Source: Tridacna crocea
Taxonomy: Eukaryota; Mollusca; Bivalvia; Cardiida; Cardiidae
Assembly: GCA_943736015.1 (NCBI GenBank)
Contig: OX031065.1
Coordinates: forward strand, 45,238,992 to 45,302,991
Direction of reading: 5' to 3'
DNA: 64,000 bases
Shown: in pieces, positions 27,601 through 39,600 of the stretch
Layout of the letters: each line of letters starts with the position of its first letter
Numbering within the stretch: the stretch's first letter is position 1
Notes under the pieces: model-generated
The model's input: only the letters and a program-made list of their open reading frames with translations
What the model was told of the DNA's origin: nothing
Databases searched by the model: none
Made by a program: the position numbers and the translations under genes

Positions 27601-30600
27601 GCCCCGTAAACATCACTACATGTGTAACATAACATCCACAATGGCGGCGTCGATCGATGACCAGACTGCATCATTCGGAACACCTCGGCCAATCTTTCGA
27701 TCCAGCCTCGGATGTCATTCGGAACACCTCGGCCAATTTTTCGATCAAGCCTCGGATGTATGCCGACGGAATAATATGTTAAAAAACTTGACATACATCG
27801 CCGGAAGCGGTTATGCGACAGATACTCCCCACTACATAGTTCTCGGGATGTTCCAAATGACGTGAACTAGTAACCATTTCGAACGACGACAAAACCTGTA
27901 GAATGACGGCAAGTCTAACTATAGCAGCATAAATGGCTGAATTTAGGACTTGCATTGATTACGCACTTGAAAAATTGGGCTAGATAGAACGATTGGCCGA
28001 GATTTTGCGAATGTTTGCGCGATAATGACGTCATTGTATTTCTTGTTATGGGGGTGTTGTTGTTCCTTCCGGAAGTAGTCTGTCGGCATACATCCGAGGC
28101 TTGATTCGTAGAATTGACCGAGGTGTTCCGAATGCCTCGGATGTATGCCGACGGAATAATATGTTAAAAAACTTGACATGCATCGCTGGAAGCGGTTATT
28201 CGACAGATACTCACCACTACATAGTTCCTGGATGTTCCAAATGAAGTCAACTAGTAACCGTTTCGAATGACATCAAATCCTATAGAAAGACGGTAAGTCT
28301 AACTTTATCAGCATAAATGGCTGAATTTAAGACTTGCATTGATTACGCACTCGAAAAATTGGGCTGGATCGAAAGATTGGCCGAGGTGTTCAGAAAGTTT
28401 GCGCGATAATGACGTCATTGTATTTTGTTGTTATGGGGGTGTTGTTGTTCGTTCCGGAAGTAGTCTGTCGGCATACATCCGAGGCTCGATTCGTAGAATT
28501 GACCGAGGTGTTCCGAATGCAGACTGCATATTTATGCACCAAACTGCACGTTTTAGTGACGTCAGTTTCCGGTGACGCCAGTTTTCATTGAATTGGGGCA
28601 CTCAGAAGGGAATTTTTATTTCGTCAGCGTACTCGACTTTTGAGATTATAATACAGGAAGATTTCGCTTAACGTGCTTTGAAACGGTAAAACTTTGCAGT
28701 ATAATAAATTCGTTGTAGGGTCAGGTGGCAGGGGACTTGGAATCTTGTTCAAGGCTGTGGTGTATCATGTCGTCACCTCGCCCTCGGCTCGGGGCGACAT
28801 GATTCACCACAGCCGTGAACAAGTTTCCAAGTCCCTTGCCACCTGACCGTACAATTATTTATGTAGTCATAAGGTGTCGTAACAAATTAGCCTGCTGATA
28901 CGAGACGACAGTTTACCTAAATGTCCGAATGCCCCTGCGTATTCGCATGTTGCAAGCTTTTATTGTTCGTCTGGAAATGTTTAAAATGACAAATTCAGAA
29001 ATAGACGTCTGCTAAGGTTTAGACTCCTTGGGAAGATCAGCATGCACTTCCTTACAGTCTGATTTTGCTTTACATTTTTCTGTTTCGACGGCCAAATGAC
29101 CTAGCCAATCAGAAGTTGTGTTACTTTCTAAATGTATAAAAATACTTTAGAAGAACTTTCTGAAAAGATTTGTGAATAACTGAATTCGCCCCTAGAGAAA
29201 GTAGATCGTTAACGAGAGCTGGTTTACTGGACTTTTTCTTAAACTCTGTCCAACATGATAAGCTTTTAGACTAGTTCAAATTGAAAACTTTTGCAGACGA
29301 CAATTTTAATGTAGCTCAAATGATGCTATGTTTCTTTCATACGGTAGAAAACATTGCGGGAAAAAGATAAGATACTGGTCACTAGCATTTTCTCCTTTCT
29401 CCACAATTTTTTTAAAAAAACGTTTCTTCAACAAGGTCTTTAAAATTGGCATAGCAGATAAACTACAAGGCCCTGTTGGTGTCATGGCATTGTGTCACTT
29501 ATTTTTCTTTCGATATAACCGAATACTGTTATTAACTTGATAAAACGAAATATTGATTCTTTATAACGAAATGTTAATTTGATATTATATTATGTCAAAA
29601 TACTATTTAGCTTAATCTAGAAAACGACAGACGTATGAGCGGGGCACTCTTTACTTTTCGTCAGCCATGAATAGACAACACGTAACAAGAGTATGATATC
29701 ATTTCAAAGACACAGCATATTGGTAAACGAATGAGTATTTCGTTTTATCGAGCCACCATTTCGGCTCATCAACTATAATTTCGTTATAAGGCATCAAAAT
29801 ACATGTTGTATTAAATGACCTCCAATTTGTTAGCAATAAGAATTATTGGAGGAGAAGACACGCGAGTGCGTGAAATTAAGGCCTACGCCCTCTAATTCCA
29901 TATTAAATCAAAGCGTTGAGAACGCTGAAGTGGTATTTGTCAAGGAACCCATTGTAGTGAATAAATAATTTGAAGGAAAAAGAGAAATACAGTTCAAATG
30001 TTGGCTTATAAGTCAACCTACCAAGCAAATAAATACCATTTCGAAAGGGAGAATACTCATGACAAACTTTGGATTATTTGAAAATTTCTGATCTTGCTTT
30101 AATCATATGGAGTCACGAGTAACGTCCCTTGACAATAGGATGCATGATGGATAGAAAGAAAAACATTGTGAAATATATCGAATACAATTAATTTTGCACC
30201 TGAAAACTATGATTCTAAAACATCTGTAGCCTTTAACATTTAATTCGCAATATAACAGTCATTTACATGTATGTCGATCTGTAAATATTCATGCTCAATC
30301 AAATGGAGTGGCGAGCAATCAAAGGATGAACAAGCCATGGGACGAACTGGCTTTGGAACGAAAAAGCCCAGGACCAAGTGATCGTTTGACAAATTTTGTA
30401 TCATTTTTCCGCCAAAAGAAGACTATGGGCGAGTTAAGCTATTATCAATTAAAAAAAGAAAATAGTATTTCCACGATCGATGGCCTCACCCATTGTATTC
30501 TAACATGCCATTTCTAATTACATATCTGAGCTTGACTCTTATATAGAAACATGGAAAGCGTTAGTATTTAAAGTAGTGGAGAATTATATAAAGAAACGGG

Positions 30601-33600
30601 AAAAATGTGTGCAGATAATTTTAACTGGAAAACATTGAGGACAAAGAAGCAGTTGCCTTTTGAAAAATCGACAAGTCTTTTCCTGAAATGATTTCAAGGA
30701 CACACTTATAAAAAAGGCATTTAGAGTATACTTTGAAAGTTAATAAAAATAATAATAATAAAAGAAATATCTTATGAAAGGGAAAATACAGTGTAATTGC
30801 ATTTGAAAACATATGGGGGGGGAAGGTAAAGGGGAGAAAGAGGCAAGTTTTAAAAGAAATATAACTGTCACTGATTCAGTCAAGGACAGCATCTTGTTGG
30901 CGCGTGGAAGGTAGAAATTAATGTTCATAAATCTTTACCAGATGAAAAATCTTAGACTTTTCTAAATCGAAAGCTTTTACAGACGACAAATACGATAAAG
31001 CTAGACAACCACATTTATCTTACAAAGGATGGATAACATTGTGGGAAAATGCAGGTTTCTCAATTTCCCACGATGTTTTCAGAGGACATCTATTTGAGGT
31101 TAGTTAAAATTTGGGATCGCTCGGTAAAGTGTTCAAAGGGTGATTCAGTAGAATAGATGCAGGTCCTCTTAGTCCGCATATGAAAACTGGGAAGGATGTC
31201 TAGGAAATTAAACGACTTGTCAAGAATTTCGTTCATAAAAAAATGTTTTACTTCCTTATGAATGATTCTATTCACCAAAATGCCCTTTGACATTTGTGAC
31301 ATTAAAACTATTCTGAGATAAAACGCTTTTAGCGCCCGACGTGAACATGGGGGCTTCTGAGGGTGGCATAAATCAAGACCAGACTGCACAGAATGTGCAG
31401 TCTGATCTTGGATCTATGCCATCCCTTTGTATGGTCAAGCTTACCAGATAAAAAAATTCTGAATTTTTGGTGGATCGTATTTTGAGTCGTTAGAAAAATG
31501 TCGAGTTTATATATTTTTTGGCGCTTAAAGTGTACAGATGGCCCCAGGTGGTTGGTGGTTCGTGCTGAAAAACCGATTTTATACCCAGCTACATGTCTTC
31601 AGTTTTTGGTTTCAAAACAAAGTCTAACCTGTTTATTGAAAGACTGATTTTTTTACTTGTCCAACGTAGAAGCATTTGCAGATGACAAAATCCAACGCAA
31701 CCCAAATTTGTGTTGCAAGGGTTGAACATATTGTGGATAAAAATACGAAATTATGTTACTAGTAAGTTCTGCTTTTCCATAATGTTGTCACACTTCTTTG
31801 TCTGTAAGGTTATAAAAATTATGGCTTGTTTGGCGAAAGGTTAAACTCGTTTAATGTTGGACAACACAAATAAAATGATTTAGATATATGGCAGAAAGAT
31901 TTACGAATTTTACAGTTTTCAGGCTATTTTGATCGCAAAAATCTATCTGGTAGAGTACATTAGAGATCAGCCTACCATTTAAGTCCTGATCTTGATCTTC
32001 AGTACTCGCAAACTATCTTAAGTCATTCTTGGCGCCGCACGAAATAGTGTCTTTTTCGAAAAAGTGTAGACAAAAATTGTTCTGCTATAACCCTAGCGAT
32101 ATCTGTGAACCTACGAACTTTGAGGCTTTACAAACTGAATTTTTTATCACATAACGCCCTAACTGTTGTTCTAGTTTTAAATTCTAGGACTGACCATTTG
32201 AATAGCTAAGACTCTCGAATCTGATACCTTTACCACAATTCTACAGAGACCACTAAACTATCATGCAGTTTTATTTGGCATTTGTCGAGGACAGTGCCTA
32301 TAAAGAGCTGTAGCGCATTCTGAAATTCATCCAGCGTAGTGTGTGCAGAACAGAAGGAACAGAACCCAATTAATTATACCCCTCACAACGAAGTGGAAGG
32401 GTATACTGGAATTGCCATGGCTGTCTGTCCCCCCGTCCGTCTGTTCGTAAAGACAAATTTGTCTGAAGAAATACTCCAAACTTACACAGAATTCCTATAT
32501 ATATGCAGTTACGCATGTGCAAGTTCCATGATGCTGCTGCGATTTGTTGCGGAATGATCGCCCCTTGAACCTTTTTCAATTTTTACTTTTGTACTATCAA
32601 ACCATTCTGCATTCTGTGACAAAGACCTGTTTGTTGACAAGGAGCCCTATGTGTGTGTGTGTGGGGGGGGGGGGGGCTATGATGACATTTTTACTTAGAC
32701 AACTAAGTTTTTCAATAGCATAGAGATATATTCTGACTGAAAATGGCGATGGCGTATTACTGGAAAAAAACATCGATCGTGAAATACATGTGCTTCTTTT
32801 TTTTTTATTGAAAGTAATTTCACCCACCAAGACCTTCTATTGATTCGAAGATACATACAATCTCTCTCCTCTTACCGCTCGGTTCCGTTCTTGTCAGTTC
32901 CAACACCAGTTCGTCCCTGTGCTTGTCTTCCCTTGGCTAATTCATTCCCGGTTGTTCGTCCCACATTATTGCACGATACTCTGTTCGTTTGTGTATGAAT
33001 GTTTACAGGTCAAATTTATTGATTGTAACTTAAAGTAACCAAGCTTGGTTGTATTTGCTGTTTTTTCAAAACTATTAACTGCTACATGCACGTATAGTCA
33101 TTTTCATGAGCCAAAGGTTTGTAAAAATGTTTTTTATTGCTTTAGGTTTATTTGTCTCTATCAATCTGTATCCCCTGAAGCACCCAGAATGCCCTTATAA
33201 TACTCGCAATATTATAAAACATTATTACTTGAAAAGAGTATGCTTTCATAAAAAACATCCGAAGTTGCCATGATTTGCTTTGATTGTGGACTAAAGTCTC
33301 TTTCAATCTCTATTTTTGAACAAGGATGTATTTTCCTATAATAGGTCTTGTACAATTATGGTTATCCCTTTTAAGTTTTGATGTAAATTTCTCAATAGAT
33401 CTAGATATTTGTCATGCAATACGAAGTATCATATAAAGATTCTTTTCCTAATATATACAATTTTCACTCATTGAAACTACAATTCAAATTGACCTACATG
33501 TGGGTGTGTTGATAATACAAAGTATTTTACCTGAGTATTCCTGAGTATTCCTCACCAGTAAGAAGAAAGAAAGGGAAAAATCCAGAAGGAGAAAAAAACG

Positions 33601-36600
33601 AAGCCACTGACTGTTACGTCTCCTCACATAATCCTGTAACTCCAGTGGTGAGAGCAGATCTAATTTGGTTTCATTGACTTTCATGAATTGTCAAAAGGAA
33701 GTGGTAATGGCTGAGCCAATGTTCGAACAGTGTAAGCTGGGATTCAATAAATTACGTGCCTGAATCGCTACTGATTTAAATTGGTCTGATGTTATGACTT
33801 ATAAGCAAACAGTGCAGATTAGGATAAGACTCCACGGCCATGCAGTCTTATTTTGGTCTTCACTTGTCGAAAAGGCCATCCAAGATCATGATAAGTAAGA
33901 TGATTGTAAACATTATGTACTGCTTTTTGGCAAATGAACATATTTTAATATGATAAGCAGCCTGACTTTCAATCGAATAGTTTTAAAATATTGCTATTGC
34001 TTATACTTTTTAAATCGTCATTCCACACATGGCTCTCGAGACAAAAGCCACACCAGGACTTTCAGGACTTTGATTATGAAAGGCGTTTAAAGTGTATTTT
34101 TCATTGTTACGTAAACACATTGCGCAGCTTTTACCATGCGAAGAATTGAATGAGAATTCATTTCTTTAAAAAAAATGACACTCCTTATATTTCCTACAGG
34201 TATTTCATTTTTTAGACCCATCTTTGTAGGCGTATGAAAATTTCCAGTTTCTGTTCATATTTTAAAGTGGTCCTTCAGATTTTGGGACGCAAAGATACAA
34301 GAAAATCATCCTTATACTCCCAAAACCTTTTAATTTTCACTCATAAAACCCAAGTGGTAGAAAACAGCAACACCCTGATAATTGAATAAAAAGAAATGTA
34401 ATTTCTCAAAGGCTATATATGTACAGTTTTGCAGAACGATCAAGAGAGAGTCCGATCATAGTCCAAAACAAAACAGTGGACAGTGCAGATCAGAGATGAG
34501 ACTGCACGTTCTGTGCAGTCTGATCTTGATCTACACTGTCCACAAAAGCTTCTGGTGTCGTCTATGATACAGAAAGAGTTAAGAGGAATTCTGTTTATGA
34601 CAAAATATATTCCTCATGAATCTGTAGACATGTTCATAAATTTTGATGACAATATATTTTAGTATGGATATTTTGCAAAATCTGTCGAAAATTAAATTTG
34701 TTATTGGAGGAAATGAGTGAGACTAAAGCGTTTTCTAATGACTTTTTTGTTTTATTTCCAGTCTTACCTAATATGGCATCCGAATTTAGCAAAGAAATCA
34801 GAAAATTTTCCGAAGATGACACAACATATAAGTAAGTACCTTTGTACTTAGTCATGGCTAAATAGAGGATAATCAACTGGTTATTTCTGATATGAAAAAT
34901 AGCTCACGAGGATGCGTTGTTAGGCGTTGAAAAAACGAGTGCGCAGCACGACATTTTTTTAAGGCCTTAAGACGCATCCGAGTGAGATATTTTTCATATC
35001 AAAAATAACCCGTTCATTATTCTATTTTTATTATATACCTGGCAGTGAAATCCTGAAATTTCCCAGTGAAATAAATTTTGATATCATCACTGGTGATGAT
35101 ATCAACTTTAGTACCTTATTAACATTATTATTTTTAATTTTTGAAAGTCGAAATCAATACTTTGAATAGAGAGAAGAAATCAGGGGCATAGTGCGGATGA
35201 ATACATAATTAAAAGAAACACAACTGAGAAAAGTTAGTTTGATTGTCTGGTTGAAAATATAGAACTTAAAATGTGCTTAATGAAAAAAGGTAGTTCCTAA
35301 ATTACGGCAGAAAGTGAAAGTAAAAGTTGATGTCATCACTAGTGATGATATCAACATTTATTACACTGGGAAATTCCAGGATTTCACTGCCAGGTATATA
35401 ATAAAAGGCATTATTGTACTGCCTTCAAGTATGTTTGGGTTCAAAGTTTATATTGAAAGTTACACAACTGATAAGTATTTGAATGAAAAACTATCTTCTT
35501 TGACCCTTAGGGTACCAAACATGACTCACTGACCTCTTGCGGATGGTGTAGATCAAGATCAGACTGCACAGAATGCGCAGTCTGATCTCTAATCTACACT
35601 GTCCGCTAAGAATAGGTTGTTCACCCCAAAATACCTTTAATATAGCATAAATTTGGGCGTTTCCTATCGGCTCAAAAATTTCATTTCACTAATTTAACAG
35701 GACAAGGGTTAACGACATATTATCTAATATATAAAACACCCCAAAACAGGTACGAAAATCAGAATACAAGCCTGAGATGACAAGCTACCATGCATCATTC
35801 GTCATTTACCATTTAAACTCTCATCTGAATGGAGTTTTGTTCTGCTTAACAGCATTTAAGTCATATCAGAGCTAAAACTCATACATACATACATACATAC
35901 CTACCTACCTACCTACCTACCTACCTACCTACCTACCTGCCTGCCTACCTACCTGCCTGCCTACCTACCTACCTACCTGCCTGCCTGCCTACCTGCCTGC
36001 CTACCTACCTACCTACCTACCTACCTACCTACCTGCATACCTACCTGCCTGCCTACCTGCCTACCTACATACCTACCTACCTACCTACATACCTACCTAC
36101 CTGCCTGCCTACCTGCCTGCCTACCTACCTACATACCTACCTACATACCTGCCTACCTACCTACCTGCCTACCTACCTACCTGCCTACCTACCTACATAC
36201 CTACCTACCTGCCTACCTACCTACCTACATACCTACCTACCTGCCTGCCTACCTACCTACATACCTACCTACCTACCTACCTGCCTGCCTGCCAACCTAC
36301 ATACCTACCTACCTACCTACCTACCTACCTACCTGCCTGCCTACCTACCTACCTACATACCTACCTACCTACCTGCCTGCCTACCTACCTACCTACCTAC
36401 ATAAATACATACATACATACATACCTACCCACATACATACGTACTTACATACCTACCTACCTACATACATGCATATATACATACAATGAGAGATACAATG
36501 TAGGTCTAGTTTATAGCTGTCAAAGCACCTATCCATATTCCTTTATTATTTTTTTTCAATCCAGTACTATGCATAGCCATTTGCCCAGTCAACTGGCCAG

Positions 36601-39600
36601 TTTATCTGAAAACAAAGTCCCATGGTACCTTGTCAGAGCAATGAAAAGGGAAGAATTCCAGTTAATCGAAACACACTTTCGGATCGAGGCTCGAACCGGT
36701 AGCCTGTTGGAGATAAAGTGTTTAGGGGGTTGACGGTTGTATTGGAATTGATCGCATGGTGTTCAACGTCTTTTTTTTTCTTTAAATATAATTTCAGTTA
36801 CTTCAAGGCAGCCATTGCACATGTTTTCCTGGGGTATCTTCTAACTAGTAATTCAGATAATATTTTCCGGCGCAACTGGCTGCTTTCCCACATAATCATC
36901 TTTGAAACAATGATGAACGCCCCGAGCCGAAAGCAAGGTGGCGACATGATTCGACACAGCTGTGAACGAGTTTCCAAGTCCCCTGCCACCTGACCGTACA
37001 ACGAATTCGTTATACTGCAAAATTATACCCTGTTAAAGCGCGCCAAGCGAAATTTTCCCTCTATATAGTCTCACAAATCCAGTATACTGACGAAACGGAA
37101 ATTCTCTTTTGAGTGCTCCAAATCAACAAAAACTGATGTCACTAGGAACTGACGTCACTGAAACGTGCAGTTTGGTGCACACACGTGCAGTCTGGTGATC
37201 GATCGACGCCGCCATTTTGGATGTTGTGTTGCAAGTGTAGTTAATGTTTACTGGGCACTCAAAAAGGAAACTGGTTTAACGTGGTTTTGCCAGTATGATA
37301 TATATGTTTAGGGCATATTAACCAATCAGATCACTAGAAATTTCTTTGCAGTAGAATAATAGATGTTGTACCACAGTAGACAGTGCAAAACAGAAAAGCA
37401 CCTAACAACAGAAAATTTGTGCAAAACAGAAAAGTACATAAAAGCCTAAAGTATCGTTTCGGATTAGCGTGCACGGACTGCGCAGGCTGATCCGAGACTA
37501 CACTTTACGCAAATGTCTGAATGTCCCTTTTCGCGAGTTGCACGCCGCATAGCGGAGAAATGAGTCGTGTCTCATACACATTACCTCAATTACTGTCAAT
37601 ATTTTTACTATTTCCCCCCTTTTTTTTCCAGGATACGTGAACTTTTCCTGTAAACATCCTGAAAAGTTTAATTTCATCAGGAAAACAGGTAAAATATATA
37701 TATATATTTGTTTACATCTGTTATGTCTCAGTTTGTGAAGAATCTAAAAATCTGTTATTTGGTAGATCTAAATGATCTTTCAACCCTTTCCCAAACAATC
37801 CCTGGTTTTTACGGGTCTGGAATAGTAGCCTTTTGAAAACATTGTGGGAAAAGGAGAAAATGCTGGTAACCAGCATTTTCTCCTTTTCCCACAATGTTTT
37901 CTACCCTATCATAGACAGAAATAATCTTTTCAGCAAGAGTTGAATTGTCGTCTATGAATGCTTTCAATTTGGTCTAGTCCAAAAGTTTGTCGTTTGGGAA
38001 AGGGTAAAGGTTACAAAAATGCATCTTAATGCATAATGCATCTGCAAAAAGTATCGACTCTTGTCAGCCTGCGCAGTCCGCCTACGCAGTCCGCGCAGTC
38101 CGACATAGACCGATACTTTTTAGTTGTACGGCCAAGTGGCAGGGGACTAAGAAACTTGTTCGCAGCTGTGGTTAACCATGTCGTAGCATGATTCATCAAA
38201 GCCATGAACAAGTTCCCAAGTCCCCTGCCACCTGACCGTTCAACGAATTTATTATGCTGCAAAGTTTTATTATTCCATCGTTTGTTAAGCAAATTTTACC
38301 TGTTTTTCGTTTAAAACATTGAGATAGTAACGAAGTAGAATTTCCCTTCTGCCATGATTGACCCAATTAAATGGGAACTGACGTCATGGGAACTGACGTC
38401 ACTGAAACCTCGGTAATACGTGCTAAAACGTGCACCTTTGCGCATTATCCTGATATTAATCTTGATCGACGATCTTGATCATTTTGGATGTGTTGATAGT
38501 CTAGTCATGTATATACATACGAGATTCCCGAAAGAGAAAATGCTTTTACGTTGACGTTTGCCAGTGTACTTGATATATATGTTCGAGGCGTATTATCCAA
38601 TAAGATCACGTGAATTTTTTTGCAGTATGATGATTTGCTATTTATAACTTTTATGCGTGTCCAAGGAACAATCTACCCCTATATCCTGTTGTAAGACAGA
38701 ATAGATGTCATTGATCCATAATTATGTGATGACTTGCTTGGTATGATACATTACGGAAATTCATTAAGCCCCCTTTTTCCAGAGCATTCCTTAAAAACAA
38801 GAAACACGTTCAGCAGCCGGTGTAATGCAGAGAAATGCAAAATGACCCTGGTCATTATTCTACGTAGAGAAATGACCCAAGAAATCATTTGACCACAGAG
38901 AGAAATTACCTGGGTCATTATTCTACATAGAGAAATGACCCTGTGGGGCTCATTTGTCTACGTGGGAAAATGACTCATGGGTCATTTTGTAGGGGAGGGT
39001 CATTTCTCTGCATTACACCGGCGTCAGGAATTATATAACATCATCATTCATAAGCCTTAAAACTGAGGAAAAAACTGGGAAAACTTTCTTTGTTTTTGTG
39101 TTATATTAGCACTATTTAATATTCTGATTTTGTTTGTATATATGGGTTGATTTGACTTTTTTCACAACTCTTTCTTTTTCCAGTACTTAGTTAGATCTAC
39201 TTGTCTTTATGTAGATACATGTATAACAAGCTTTCGTTACATTGTCAATTATTATCAGTAAGCCCACAAAGTTAATTTTAAAGAATTTGTAAGGAATGGA
39301 ATCCAACTACAGGATCAAGGAAAAAACAAAAAAATTACATACTGAAACTCTTTTTTGGATCATTATAGAGAAAAAAAGTAAGCAAATCAGCAAATTCCTT
39401 TTTTTTCCTGATCGTTTCGCGTGTCATTAAAAGAGAAAAAAACTATTAGATTACTTCTTGAGATGAATTGATAATCCAACTCACCTTTGGAAAAGCAACA
39501 TTTTCTGCTAAAAACAGTGTGTCTCAAAATACATGAGCCATGCTCCAGCAAATGGAAGCTTAATGTATGTATGCGTGGATTGCGCAGACTGACCTGGGTC

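Larger units (their letters stand above)
27343..28962. mobile_element. Large TGCAACACG-ended element with nested insertion
   Basis: The left end TGCAACACACGAAAAGGGAC and the right end GCATGTTGCAAGC (28950-28962) frame 1.6 kb. Inner sequence (for example ATGGCGGCGTCGATCGATGA, 27640-27660) recurs inverted at 37195-37225. Near the right end lies the GTGGCAGGGG palindrome (28718-28852). A separate element (27672-28519) has inserted into it. There is no open frame for a transposase, so it is non-autonomous. Confidence 0.7.

Noticed and set aside
31090-31389. 99-codon minus-strand frame
   Set aside because: It lies between worn MITE copies, overlaps a GATCAGACTGCAC hairpin at one end, and has no recognised family or splice context.
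36565-36737. Candidate exon after TTTTTTTTCAATCCAG with a 57-codon open frame
   Set aside because: It matches a phase of exon 2's alternative frame, but no good donor in the needed phase exists, and the sequence overlaps a likely SINE fragment with a B box.
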